The position numbers were made by a program, and so were the translations under genes. This document shows positions 38,779-48,077 of a stretch of 64,000 nucleotides of DNA, in pieces. This DNA is from Porphyridium purpureum (lineage: Eukaryota > Rhodophyta > Bangiophyceae > Porphyridiales > Porphyridiaceae): NCBI GenBank assembly GCA_008690995.1, contig VRMN01000001.1, positions 2,976,001 through 3,040,000 on the forward strand, read 5' to 3'. The first letter of the stretch is position 1. The number at the start of each line of letters is the position of its first letter. Under the pieces are notes generated by a model. It did no database searches. It was not told the DNA's origin and saw only the letters and a program-made list of their open reading frames with translations.

Positions 38779-38785
38779 TATATAG
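38779..38785 (+). promoter_or_regulatory. TATA box of LhcaR
   Basis: TATATAG about 150 bp upstream of the LhcaR ATG, in an otherwise ATG-poor leader region. Confidence 0.5.
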
Positions 38786-38930
38786 CAGTGTGAACGAAGG
38801 TGGGGCATACAGGCGTGGTGAAGGGGAACGGTCGCTGGCGGAAGGGTAGGAAGAGTTGTGTAAAAAGGAACTGCAGAGGCGCAAGTCAGACGTTGGTGTG
38901 AAGATACAACAGACACACACAGATAGCAAA

Positions 38931-39602
38931 ATGGCTGCTGCGTTTGTGAGCGGAGCGGGCGCGGCGCTGGGCCGCGTCAACAAGGTGGCGGCGATCCAGA
39001 GCAAGAGCGTCAAGGCAGCGGTGCCCGTCAAGGCCGGCCGCATCGCTATGATGGCGGAGATGTCCAAGAGCATTCCGTTCCTGGAGAAGCCGAAGAACCT
39101 GGACGGCTCTATGGCCGGCGACGTAGGCTTCGACCCACTGGGCTTCTCCGACAAGTGGGACGTCAAGTTCCTCCGTGAGGCTGAGCTCAAGCACGGCCGC
39201 ATCTGCATGCTCGCCGCGCTCGGCTTCATCTACCCGGAAATCATGGGGGGCAAGTCCATCCCGTCTCCAGAAGGTTACTTCACAGAGCTGAACCCGCTCA
39301 AGGCCGTCAAGACCATCCCAACCGCTGGTCTCCTGCAGATTGTGCTGTTCGTCATGGTGCTTGAGGCTATCTCATGGAACAAGGTCTTCATGGACAAGAC
39401 GAGCGCGCCAGGAGACTTCAAGTTCGACCCACTGGGCCTCAAGTCCCCCAAGATGGAACTCTCCGAGGTGAAGAACGGAAGATTGGCAATGATTGCCGTA
39501 GGTGGCATGATTCACCAAGTGCTCCTCACCAAGCAACCCATTCTTGCGCAGCTCAAGAACGGGCCGTACCTGCCAAAGGAGTCCATGTTCCCTATCTGGT
39601 AA
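38931..39602 (+). CDS. Red-algal light-harvesting chlorophyll a protein (LhcaR)
   Basis: A photosystem I antenna protein of the plastid thylakoid. The 223-residue precursor has an N-terminal transit region of about 40 residues (Ala/Val/Lys-rich, ends near VKAGRIAMM), then the LHC motif GDVGFDPLGFSDKWDVKFLR. Helix 1 carries REAELKHGRICMLAALGF with the chlorophyll-ligating Glu and Arg; helix 2 is LLQIVLFVMVLEAISWNKV; helix 3 carries ELSEVKNGRLAMIAVGGM, the mirror ExxNGR motif; a second FDPLGL precedes helix 3. The order and size fit the three-helix LhcaR proteins of red algae rather than two- or four-helix relatives. Intronless; the strong, regular codon choice fits high expression. A TATA box lies about 150 bp upstream. 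The ATG at 38931 is the biological start; the frame upstream lacks transit-peptide character. Confidence 0.95.
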   Translation: MAAAFVSGAGAALGRVNKVAAIQSKSVKAAVPVKAGRIAMMAEMSKSIPFLEKPKNLDGSMAGDVGFDPLGFSDKWDVKFLREAELKHGRICMLAALGFIYPEIMGGKSIPSPEGYFTELNPLKAVKTIPTAGLLQIVLFVMVLEAISWNKVFMDKTSAPGDFKFDPLGLKSPKMELSEVKNGRLAMIAVGGMIHQVLLTKQPILAQLKNGPYLPKESMFPIW

Positions 39603-39887
39603 GTAAACACAAATGACCTCGCACCCCCCTGTGAGTTGACGATGTTCGATCAATGATAAAGCGCAAGCTGTCCCGGGTTCTTCAAGTCGTAGACAAGGGC
39701 ACACGAGCCTTGCGAGAACGTAACTGGCACCTTGTTCCGGCTTCCAGCCGCTTGTCATCTGATAGCATCGAAAACACCAACACATTCTGAAGACCGCGCG
39801 AAAGCAAGCGGGCAGTCGATCATATCCACTCTGGAGCGTTTGCCCGAAGCGTGGAACAAAAAGCTAGAGAAACACCATCACCTTCCT

Positions 39888-41060
39888 TTACTTAAAAAGG
39901 TCGGAAGCCGTTCGCCTGGTCTGCTTCGCGCTCCAGACCTTCAGCTCGCGCTCGACCAGCGCTGGATTCTCGACCGCATCAAAAATAAATTGCAGAGCCT
40001 TGCGCTCCACCGGCATCAGCTGCGGGTGCCAAAAGCGAATCAGCAAAACGTACCGCGTGTCCGTGCTGGATTCGTTAAAGGTCGAGTGCGTGAATGAGGT
40101 GTCAAACACAAGCGCTTTCCCGTTTTCCCAGAATCGCTGCTCGCCACCAACTTTGATCCACGATTGATTCGGCGGCGCGTCGAGAGCGAGATGGGCCGTC
40201 ATTATGAAATTGCAGTTATCCGTGTGTGGCTTGATACCCGTCTGCGGGCCCTGGCGGGCAAAAAAGACCTCGACTGATGGTACCTTGGCATCCTTAACGA
40301 TTTTCGTGGTCTTGCTAAACAGTTTGCTATTGGTCGGCTCCCAGACGCGATCCTGCAGCACCAGAGTGCGCCAATCCGGGCCATATTCCAGTGCAACATC
40401 CTTGACCGCAGGCACCCACACGTTCACGCCGCGCTTGACCACGTGCGAGTTGTCCGAGTAGGAGCGCCGCAGCTCGTCCCGAATCGTCTCCCAATTTTGT
40501 TCCAACTCGTGCACCCAGGGAAAATTCCCGCCGTTCGGGTCATGAAAGGGACGTGCGTCCAAGCCTTCAATGAAAGAGCCGCAGCGTTGCCAAAACTCCT
40601 CCCCATTCTGTCCTGACGGGTCCCAATTTTTCTCGTAGACTGTGCCCTTCTGCGCCAAGTGCCACGCTGCCAGCACACGTGCAATCTTGTCCTCGTCGAA
40701 CATTTCTTTCAACACTATCGCTACAGCCTCAAAGAACGTGTCCTCATCTTCCCGCACAGACTTTGCGGCGGCGCCGGGCGACGCTTCAGCGCCGAGCCGA
40801 TGACCGACTCGGTTTTGGCCACCGACACGTCGAGACACCACGACTCCATTCCCTGCCGCGCGTCCTCGACGGCTTCGCATGCCGACCACACATCTCGAGC
40901 TCGCGCCCGCACTACCTGAGCCCAAGCGCAGTGCGCATCCCGGCACAAATCCCGCCGCCGCCGCTGCCGTCACCATCGTCATCGTTATCCCATGTCCATC
41001 CGTCCACAGCAAGAAGTCGCCATGTCGCAGCAACTCGAATCTCGACGCCGCATCGCTCAT
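39888..41060 (-). CDS. Aspartyl/asparaginyl beta-hydroxylase domain protein
   Basis: These Fe(II)/2-oxoglutarate oxygenases hydroxylate Asp/Asn side chains, in bacteria also lipids or other substrates. From the first ATG at 41060 (the frame to 41117 starts GTG) the product is 390 residues. The N-terminal part is Ala/Gly/Ser-rich with a hydrophobic stretch and may be a signal or transit sequence. The C-terminal domain has the double-stranded helix motifs: VEVFFARQGPQTGIKPHTDN with the first iron His, FIMTAHLALDAP, LVFDTSFTHSTFNES with the second His, and RYVLLIRFWHP with the 2-oxoglutarate Arg. The family's second metal ligand varies, so activity looks preserved. The substrate is unknown. It is convergent with LhcaR and divergent from the coiled-coil gene. 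Confidence 0.85.
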   Translation of the reverse strand: MSDAASRFELLRHGDFLLWTDGHGITMTMVTAAAAAGFVPGCALRLGSGSAGASSRCVVGMRSRRGRAAGNGVVVSRRVGGQNRVGHRLGAEASPGAAAKSVREDEDTFFEAVAIVLKEMFDEDKIARVLAAWHLAQKGTVYEKNWDPSGQNGEEFWQRCGSFIEGLDARPFHDPNGGNFPWVHELEQNWETIRDELRRSYSDNSHVVKRGVNVWVPAVKDVALEYGPDWRTLVLQDRVWEPTNSKLFSKTTKIVKDAKVPSVEVFFARQGPQTGIKPHTDNCNFIMTAHLALDAPPNQSWIKVGGEQRFWENGKALVFDTSFTHSTFNESSTDTRYVLLIRFWHPQLMPVERKALQFIFDAVENPALVERELKVWSAKQTRRTASDLFK

Positions 41061-41417
41061 GTCGAAGTACAGTGTGTACTGTGGTTGAGTACAGTGAAGG
41101 TTCAGTGCGCATGGCACGAAGTCGCGCTTGGTTCGAAACTGACCAGCACGTTCAAATTTTCAAATTCTTTGTATGTAAACGAGCGCGTTTGATGGGAAAC
41201 CGCGTGGGACGGAGGAACATGGACGGCAGTGGATGACATGATGTGGTGGTGGGTTGGTGGATGCGTGTGTGTTGGTTGTTTGGGCAGACCAAGTGCGTGT
41301 GCGGCCGGGGTGTTTCTCGCATGAGACGAGCTGCGAGCGGTGGGTTAGCGCTCTGCTGACGGCTCTTTGTAGAAGGAGTGCGGACGAGCGCGGAACTAAG
41401 ACGCGACTCAGAGTCGG
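41061..41417. other. Divergent promoter region, hydroxylase / coiled-coil gene
   Basis: A 357-bp shared 5' gap that contains the GTACAGTG pair listed separately. Antisense open frames (41152-41712) run through it without protein character. Confidence 0.45.
41067..41096. promoter_or_regulatory. Paired GTACAGTG elements
   Basis: GTACAGTG at 41067-41074, GTGTACTG immediately after, and GTACAGTG again at 41089-41096, only 7-36 bp from the hydroxylase ATG (minus) and about 320 bp from the coiled-coil gene ATG (plus). Confidence 0.5.
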
Positions 41418-44162
41418 ATGGAGATTTACAGGGACAGTGATGTGCCTGAGGCGCACGCGTCCGTGCGTCCGGCAAGGCTGCTGGCGCCGCCGCGCGTGCT
41501 TGGTGAGCGCGACATGAATGTCGGGGCGCTGGATCTGCTCGTGCACAAGCACATGGATTCGAAAGCACAACGCGACGCCCGCGCGTCCGAGCTGCAGCTG
41601 CAGCTGCGGGGCACGGTCGAGAAGAGGGCAGAAGCGAACCTGAGTGCTGTCGGAAGAAACAACGAGACTCATGCTGGGATTGTAGCGACGGGGAAAACCC
41701 ATGGGGGGTCAAGCGCCGTTTGCGAAGCAGAGCAAAACCACGCGCACACCGCTGTCACGCAGCAGGACTCCACCAGACAAGGCTCTGCAAGGCCCGGAGA
41801 GGACACAGCCCGGGCCGTGTCCACGTCGGTCTTATCTGATCCTTTTGCAAATGGACTGGCGGCAGTGCCGTCTCAGCGGCTTTTGCGTCGAGCCAATCAG
41901 TTGGAGAGCGCGCTGACGGGAGGAAGCAGAGCAAACGCGGCTCCGCTGACGCCACACAGCACAAGCACGGACACCAAGAGCCACATTGCCGTAAAAGACA
42001 ATCCATGGACTCTGAGTGCCAAACCGTCTTCGACCCGGAGCGCATCGCGTGATGCGGCAATTGGATCAGATCAAAGCACAAACAAAGTGATCGCAAAGTC
42101 AAACGCATGGACTTGTGAAGTGTCTGATCTGCTTGACAACTTGGACGCGCACCTCCCTGCTTCACTTGCAGAGCGTGTAAGCCGATTGGGCGCCATTAAC
42201 ACTCCACAAAGCGAGCCCGCGGGCCTGCGGAGCAGCAACAAGCAGCGCCATGTCTACAGTGAGAGCACCGAATATGGACGAAACGGCGTCCAATCCGACC
42301 GAGGAAGCGTTTCGCGCCCCGAAGCAGCAATTGATGCAGCAGATGGGAAGGCCCCGTCTCGTGCAAGCGTGCTCCAATCATCTCGCGGTAGTACAGGCGG
42401 AAGCGAAGCGACGGCGTTTGGGGTCAAAAAGGAGAGCCCTGAAGACCATGACCATGCATTCAAGACTCCAAAACGCCGACTTGGTGAGGCATTCGAGTCT
42501 GCTAGCATGCAGGTGAACGGAACAAATGACACAGAGTCTCATATTCCACGTCTTGATCAGACAGACTTGCCTGAAGACGTGCGCAGTGCGCTTGAGCAGC
42601 TGTGCAGCGCTGAGTCAAACGCCAACTGGTTGACCATGAGCCAATGCTTTCAAACCTTGACAGATCACGCGCGAAAGGAGGTGCAAAACGAGAACACGAG
42701 CACGAAGCTTTCGTTCAGCTTCAGCTTAAAGGCGCTTGAAAAAATGCTCGTCGCGATCGCCACTCATCTGACTGCCTCAAGTCGTCCGTCTTTGCGACGG
42801 AATGCATGTGAGCTCCTCGAGGTGTGTTTAATTCGAGCACAAGCAGTGGGTGTGAATTGTCACGAGCTCGCGGACCCCGCATGTAGCCAAGTAGCATGCG
42901 CTTTGTACAAGGTGCTTTGTGCTGGGTCGCGGATTGTGCATGAGGTCGCTGCTCTCGCGCTGGCGGCCGCCGTGCAATGGACGGACTTACGCTCACTCGC
43001 TGCATTTGACAGGCAAGAGCTCGAAGTTTTGCGCAGGAGCTGTGAAGGCGTGATGGATAGCCCGACATTAGAGGATTTGCCGCGTTCCAGGATTCTCTCC
43101 TTGCAGCAGAGTGTTGAGAAGCAAATGGCTTTACATGATGTTGCTCCGGCAAAAGTGATGAATGAAATGAAAGCAGAATCAGACCATGGCACGGCGACAA
43201 CGGAGCTTGCCACGACTTCCATCTCACCAGCAGAACAGTCAGCGGTCGATGCAGCTGCACCCGAGCCTGTGAAGCTTGTGGTGGCTCGTGAGCAAGAAAC
43301 GATTGAAGATTTGCAAGCAAGGAATTCGTTTCTTATCAATCGATTAGAAGAGTTCAAAGCGACGCTCGAAAATCTGTGGCACAACAACCCGTACTCGCGC
43401 GAGCGTGATGAGCTCCTCGCGCGATTGAACGAGCGAGAAAGCGAAAACGCCCAGCTCAAGGCAGAAATGTTTGGCTACGACTCCAAGTACAAAAGTCTGT
43501 ACAAGCGGTATCAAGAGCAAACGCAATTAGCAGAGCAGCGACACGCAGCGCGAGACGAAGCCGCGGCGAGTCGAAGGGAGCTCCGCGAAGCGTCAAAGCA
43601 GCTCATTGAGTGGCGGCAGCAAAAGCATACCGAGATTGAAAAGTACAAGGTGCTTCTCAAACAGAGCACGGAACGAAGCGAACAAGCGCAACGCTCGGCG
43701 CTTGCGGAGCAAGATCAGTCGAAAGCATTACGGAACGAACGTGACGAGCTTGCTGCGCGAGTCGAACAACTGCATCAGGTTGAAAAAGTATGCGAAGACC
43801 TTCGGGAGCAAGTGCGCGTGCTGGAGCAAAAGTCCTCACAGGAGCAACCAAAACTCGAGCAGCTCGGCCGTCAGCTCGAGGAGCGCAAAGGAGAAGTGGA
43901 TTCACTGATGAAACAGAACCAGATGCTGAAAGCGCGCACCGAAGAACTAGAGCGGAACACGATCGAGCGCAAGCGCTTGGCGGACGAAAACCAGCGTCTC
44001 AAAGCGAGTGCGTATGATAGCGCCAAAAGAATTGAGGATCTCGAGACGAACTTGAATTACGAACGGCACGCGAACTTGAAGTTGGAAAAGCTTGTTGAGA
44101 CAGCCAATGAAAGGAGCAACTATTTGCAGGATCTGCTAGATCAGCTGCAGTCGCGCGTGTAG
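41418..44162 (+). CDS. Large coiled-coil protein of unknown function
   Basis: A 914-residue protein I cannot assign to a family. Residues 1-390 are Ser/Ala-rich and disordered, with short conserved-looking pieces (VSDLLDNLDAHLPASLAERV, NAWTCE). Residues about 390-560 are helical and leucine-rich (LPEDVRSALEQLCSAESNAN, RRNACELLEVCLIRAQAVG, VHEVAALALAAAVQW), consistent with a small armadillo- or TOG-like array. Residues about 620-914 are a long coiled coil of E/K/Q/R/L heptads starting ETIEDLQARNSFLINRLEEF and ending LLDQLQSRV. The layout suggests a cytoskeletal, centrosome-like or nuclear scaffold role; this is inference from composition only. The ATG at 41418 is the first of the frame. Confidence 0.75.
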   Translation: MEIYRDSDVPEAHASVRPARLLAPPRVLGERDMNVGALDLLVHKHMDSKAQRDARASELQLQLRGTVEKRAEANLSAVGRNNETHAGIVATGKTHGGSSAVCEAEQNHAHTAVTQQDSTRQGSARPGEDTARAVSTSVLSDPFANGLAAVPSQRLLRRANQLESALTGGSRANAAPLTPHSTSTDTKSHIAVKDNPWTLSAKPSSTRSASRDAAIGSDQSTNKVIAKSNAWTCEVSDLLDNLDAHLPASLAERVSRLGAINTPQSEPAGLRSSNKQRHVYSESTEYGRNGVQSDRGSVSRPEAAIDAADGKAPSRASVLQSSRGSTGGSEATAFGVKKESPEDHDHAFKTPKRRLGEAFESASMQVNGTNDTESHIPRLDQTDLPEDVRSALEQLCSAESNANWLTMSQCFQTLTDHARKEVQNENTSTKLSFSFSLKALEKMLVAIATHLTASSRPSLRRNACELLEVCLIRAQAVGVNCHELADPACSQVACALYKVLCAGSRIVHEVAALALAAAVQWTDLRSLAAFDRQELEVLRRSCEGVMDSPTLEDLPRSRILSLQQSVEKQMALHDVAPAKVMNEMKAESDHGTATTELATTSISPAEQSAVDAAAPEPVKLVVAREQETIEDLQARNSFLINRLEEFKATLENLWHNNPYSRERDELLARLNERESENAQLKAEMFGYDSKYKSLYKRYQEQTQLAEQRHAARDEAAASRRELREASKQLIEWRQQKHTEIEKYKVLLKQSTERSEQAQRSALAEQDQSKALRNERDELAARVEQLHQVEKVCEDLREQVRVLEQKSSQEQPKLEQLGRQLEERKGEVDSLMKQNQMLKARTEELERNTIERKRLADENQRLKASAYDSAKRIEDLETNLNYERHANLKLEKLVETANERSNYLQDLLDQLQSRV

Positions 44163-44485
44163 TGAGAGTAAACGAATTGCCTACTATTAGACACTTGTGC
44201 ATCGTGCGTCATAGTTTGGATCACTTCTTGTTCCTGCCATCTGGTGCTCATGAAAGCAAGTAGAACAGTGATTGAACGAACTGAATTCCCGCTAAAAGCT
44301 CTGAAGCGACGCAGCTCTGAACGCAAGCTTAGTCGGAACTGCCAAGGACGCACGCAATACGAAACCAATCGTGCGAACGAAAAGTCTGACTTTACAGAAA
44401 AGAATCTACCATTCCATCAATCTGTGCTTCCAGAACCCGTCCGAGATTGATTCACTGAGTTAGTTTTTGATTAGTATCTGTCATT
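44163..44485. other. Convergent 3' region
   Basis: Between the convergent coiled-coil and glycosyltransferase genes; nothing else seen. Confidence 0.5.
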
Positions 44486-47155
44486 TCAAGAATTGAGGCA
44501 CGTGGTGTTGTCGTCCGCAACAAACCAGTGCCTAAAGGACTTTGCGCGCGAAATTTTGGCGTCGAGACCAATGATAAAATTATTGTTCACCACAACGGGC
44601 CTCTCGAAAGCGTGTTGTGCCTTTGAATTCGTGTACCAAGTCCCGTCAACCACAGTGCCTACAGGCAGCGCACAAAAGCGCGTCGTATCCGCCAACAGCC
44701 AGTAAAGTGGCGGAAACGACGCCTTCCTGAAAAGCCACGCAAAGACAGACTCAAAGCGACTGCTCAAAGTTTGCGTCAATATGCGTGAGATAATGCTTTG
44801 GTCATTCTCCACATCAATTCGTCTGCTGGGGTGTGGTTCGGTTTTCATGCGCGCTCTAGCCACTGCAAGAGCGCTTTCAAACTTGGACGCCACGAGCCCG
44901 GCAACAAGCGCGCTTTGTGACGAGCCCGAGAAGAACAGAAAATTGCCTCCGATCTCGTTTCGCGAGTTCAGTGCGCCTATGACATCGCACTTTGACTGCC
45001 GGTGCATATCGACAAGGTTCGGAAGGGGATTCTGCAGCCACACCTGGTCCAGATCGAACAGCAGCACGCTGATGCCCATATTTACAAGCGTGCGCACGAC
45101 GACCGCGCGCCGGTGCATCAGGCGCCAGTACGACCACGTACCGAACTTGCGTTCTTCGGTCTCGACAGACGTCTCCCCAACTTCCTCCCGTTCTGAAATA
45201 TCCACAATCAGCGCATGCGGGTACGAACGCCGAAGAAGCGAAAGAAATTGTGCATCGCCGTATGCTAGCAGTACCAAGCCAGGCAATGTCCATTGATGGC
45301 CAGCAGTGTTGCAATGCCAGCTATTCAGCATCCCTAGAAAACTGCGCGAGACAAGGCTAAGCACCACCGAATTATTGTGCCTGTGCGAGAATTCGGCAAG
45401 GTTCGTATTCATCGTGAAATGCTTGATTCCATGTCGACAACGAAGCATGGTGTCGCTGCTTTTGCTCATGGCTGTCCCAGTCAAATCCAGAGCCGCGTTT
45501 GCTACTTGATTTTCGATCAAACGCACGTTTCCCAGTGCTAGAGCTTGACTCAATGCGCCCAAGACCGGAGCATTTAACGGAAAGAGCGGCTCCTGAAGTA
45601 CGCTGTCGGCGCGGGTTAAAAGCAAGCGCGCACCCAGTGGATCAAACAACGAGATCAGACCAACTTCAAAGCTGTGCGCAAATTCCTCCAGAAACCGGAA
45701 AAGCGTGCGGAAACTCGCACCCTTTGCCAAGCGGATTCCACGGCTGCCGTTTCGATGCCAAAGCATGGCGTTTGGTGCGTTCATATGGTAAAAGCGGTGG
45801 AATTGATCCCAGCTATCGGCATGTACCGCAAGGGTTTGAAGATTGAACCATCGGTACTTTTCATTAAGGCGCCATATGTGGCACTGGAGCGGCACAGTCG
45901 TCCCGTCGATGGCTGCAGCTACGTCGACGACGAAGAATTCGTACTTGCAGCTGGGTGAAAACTGGGACGTGTATGAAGTATCGACATGGTCTGCGGTAAT
46001 CCATAGCTCGCTGAATGCAAACCCACGAGCCAGTTCTGCACGGGATGCAAATGCAGACTCCACCCATGCAATGAGCGCCGGAGATAGCGTCACGGCATCG
46101 GAACGAAGAAACAAAAGCCTCCGGTCCACTCTCGCCAAGAAGCCCTTCTCGTGTGAGCTTCCAGCTCCGCTGCTTCCACTGGCAGCTGTACTTTTTGACC
46201 TTGAGCACAGGGCATCCCGCAAATTCCCATACACACTTTGCGGCGTGTACATCTCGACCCACGCCACGCCAGCGTTGTAATCGGGCGGAAGAAGTTTTAG
46301 AATGCGAATGCCATTCCGCCAAGGAACGCGAAGTGCCTCGCGCATGAACACAGGTATTGCGTCACGCGCGCCAGAACTGTCGTACGTCACCCAGACTTCG
46401 ATATCGACACTTACGTTTTGCTGCAACGGCGTCGCCACTCCGATTACAGAAAAATTCGCTTGTGCGGCTTGCACGATACGATCAAGTTCCCAGTATAGAC
46501 GCTCTAGTCTGCGTATCGAAGGTGTAATGGTCGTCGTAATCACCAGGCGCTCGGAAGACGAGCAAAAGCTGTCTCTATACGCATCTGTGCTGAGCTGGCT
46601 GTCAAATGCGTTTGCCAATGATCGAAACGATACGCTTGACTGGTCCATCGAGCGCTTGTACACGCGTGGTCGATCGAGAATGAATTTGAGCTCATTCTCC
46701 AGCGACTCACGAGACAGTACCGGCATGGCGATGCGCAGAGCGAGGGCGTACATCACACCACACGCAGCCAAGCTGAGCAACAGAACGAGCCAAAGAGAGA
46801 ACACAGGCGGTTGCTCGTTTCCGTTGCTTCCGGGAGAGGGCGAGCTCGCTTTCGGGGGAAGCCAGATGATCCAGTGCTGCGCGCACCATCTGCGCGCGCG
46901 CGCTAATTTCGACCGGACAACCTGTTGCCAACTGATGCCAGAACTAGTACCTGCATGACTGCTACCGGCGTTACCACAGATATTTCCACTGCTGCTGTTG
47001 CTGCTGCCAAGCATCGCATTTCCGCGCGCCGCGGCAGCAAGACTCAGATGCGCAGGAGATGCGTCGCCGTCAGGCGTGGCGCCTCCTTCATCTGCGCCAC
47101 AATTTTCGCTCCGCAGCACGCGGACGCGCAACAGGGACATGTCACCCCTTTGCAT
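44486..47155 (-). CDS. Type II membrane glycosyltransferase, GT77-like nucleotide-diphospho-sugar transferase
   Basis: Such enzymes add sugars to polysaccharide or glycoprotein in the Golgi. The first ATG is 47155 (the frame to 47254 starts GTG), giving 889 residues. A single anchor lies at about 119-147 (FSLWLVLLLSLAACGVMYAL). The catalytic domain is C-terminal: LPGLVLLAYGDAQFLSLLRR, then KFGTWSYWRLMHRRAVVVRT and near residue 700 GISVLLFDLDQVWLQNPLPN, where DLD is the DxD metal/nucleotide-sugar motif of this superfamily. Further C-terminal features are DVIGALNSRNEIGGNFLFFS and a His-Trp near the end. Plant GT77 relatives act on cell-wall polymers. The 550-residue lumenal middle part is not recognised. 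Donor and acceptor cannot be deduced. Confidence 0.8.
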   Translation of the reverse strand: MQRGDMSLLRVRVLRSENCGADEGGATPDGDASPAHLSLAAAARGNAMLGSSNSSSGNICGNAGSSHAGTSSGISWQQVVRSKLARARRWCAQHWIIWLPPKASSPSPGSNGNEQPPVFSLWLVLLLSLAACGVMYALALRIAMPVLSRESLENELKFILDRPRVYKRSMDQSSVSFRSLANAFDSQLSTDAYRDSFCSSSERLVITTTITPSIRRLERLYWELDRIVQAAQANFSVIGVATPLQQNVSVDIEVWVTYDSSGARDAIPVFMREALRVPWRNGIRILKLLPPDYNAGVAWVEMYTPQSVYGNLRDALCSRSKSTAASGSSGAGSSHEKGFLARVDRRLLFLRSDAVTLSPALIAWVESAFASRAELARGFAFSELWITADHVDTSYTSQFSPSCKYEFFVVDVAAAIDGTTVPLQCHIWRLNEKYRWFNLQTLAVHADSWDQFHRFYHMNAPNAMLWHRNGSRGIRLAKGASFRTLFRFLEEFAHSFEVGLISLFDPLGARLLLTRADSVLQEPLFPLNAPVLGALSQALALGNVRLIENQVANAALDLTGTAMSKSSDTMLRCRHGIKHFTMNTNLAEFSHRHNNSVVLSLVSRSFLGMLNSWHCNTAGHQWTLPGLVLLAYGDAQFLSLLRRSYPHALIVDISEREEVGETSVETEERKFGTWSYWRLMHRRAVVVRTLVNMGISVLLFDLDQVWLQNPLPNLVDMHRQSKCDVIGALNSRNEIGGNFLFFSGSSQSALVAGLVASKFESALAVARARMKTEPHPSRRIDVENDQSIISRILTQTLSSRFESVFAWLFRKASFPPLYWLLADTTRFCALPVGTVVDGTWYTNSKAQHAFERPVVVNNNFIIGLDAKISRAKSFRHWFVADDNTTCLNS

Positions 47156-47471
47156 AGAGCGCTGCTGCGCGCGCGCAGCGACGCAAGGCGCGCGAACCTG
47201 CAAGTCGTCGCGGGTGGAACCGCCACTCGCGTCGTGTGTTCGTGCGTTTCTCACACGCGCACACGCAAGCGCCTACCGGACAAAAGGTCTGCCACACTTG
47301 GGTCCGTGGCAATGCGGGAAAAGCAAAGACACGGTGCATTCTCTCATATTAAATGCGCAGTTTAGAACATGTGAAATGCATTGCAATGGAATGCCATGTG
47401 GCGGATGGGAACGAGGTTGTGCGCGGTCTGGCGCGAAGACACGATGCAGGCGCGTCGCAAAGGAGGAGACG
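47156..47471. other. Divergent promoter region, glycosyltransferase / CTF8
   Basis: A 316-bp gap; open frames continue through it from both sides without protein character. No element recognised. Confidence 0.4.
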
Positions 47472-47954
47472 ATGAAAGGCGCGGTGCTTTGTACTGGAGC
47501 CGATGGAGGTGCGGCGGAATGGGTGCTGATGGAGCTGCAGGGCACTGTGAACGCCGTGGCCCCTGACTGTGGCGCAGAAGCTTCGGCGGGCCTGCCAGAC
47601 CACCAGCAAGACGGACGCGAGCACGCCAGCGCGAATGATGCCGAGTCGTGCCCGGCCGGAGTAATGGAATGGTCTGCGTTGGATGGCATACCTGTGGGCA
47701 ATCTCCTGATGGACCCGAACTCGGACCAAGCCGTGCTTGTCATCCAGAATCATCGGCTGAACGGGAAGCAGGTCGTCCTGCGCAAGCCACTGCATGTCAT
47801 GAGGCGATCGGACGAGAGCACGCCTACCGGTCAGGTCAAGTGGGAGATTATTGGCAAGGTTACGCGCTCCGTTGTCTTCAAGGAGCGACCTACGCCCATC
47901 GTGCGCCAGACGGGCGTCAAGGCGCAGTCCAAAAAGCGATCCTTTTTCGGGTAG
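47472..47954 (+). CDS. CTF8: Chromosome transmission fidelity protein 8 (CTF8)
   Basis: CTF8 joins CTF18 and DCC1 in an alternative clamp loader that places PCNA for sister-chromatid cohesion. From the ATG at 47472 the product is 160 residues (human CTF8 is about 120). Matching blocks are EWVLMELQGTV near the N terminus, GIPVGNLLM, AVLVIQNHRLNGKQVVLRKP, LHVMRRSD and the terminal WEIIGKVTRSVVFKERPTPI, equivalent to the conserved 'G.vk.k..FK.RP.P' end. The 55 residues between the first and second blocks are an acidic insert. Upstream ATGs at 47376 and 47391 are in frame and could extend it by up to 32 Cys/Arg-rich residues; I prefer 47472 because conserved sequence begins there. Confidence 0.85.
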   Translation: MKGAVLCTGADGGAAEWVLMELQGTVNAVAPDCGAEASAGLPDHQQDGREHASANDAESCPAGVMEWSALDGIPVGNLLMDPNSDQAVLVIQNHRLNGKQVVLRKPLHVMRRSDESTPTGQVKWEIIGKVTRSVVFKERPTPIVRQTGVKAQSKKRSFFG

Positions 47955-48077
47955 TCGGAAATGAACACTTTATCGCGGTCGCACAGCTGCACTGACAGCT
48001 TCTTGCATGAGGAATAAGAGCTTGACCGCAGCTTCCGTGCAAATAGAGAAAAGGATCCGCATACTCAAGCCTCAGAA

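Larger units (their letters stand above)
36295..38930. other. Gene-poor stretch with scattered open segments
   Basis: About 2.6 kb without a settled gene. Segments of note: 36587-36814 plus (DAPTIEDEEVQPKELDPAVH then Arg-rich); 37316-37590 plus with two CxxC pairs (VCRRCFKLAELG and GRCERCVKVTFMGEEKHCH) and no start codon; a Cys-rich minus frame at 38030-38314; and a short CGGTTTA-type repeat at about 38346-38372. The last 270 bp are the LhcaR promoter. Confidence 0.35.

Noticed and set aside
31767-38930. Possible virus-like or LTR element in the gene-poor region
   Set aside because: No terminal repeats, reverse transcriptase, integrase, capsid or protease motifs were recognisable by eye on either strand.
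38360-39229. Minus-strand open frame opposite LhcaR and its promoter
   Set aside because: Antisense to a certain gene; Ser/Arg/Leu-rich with no domain.
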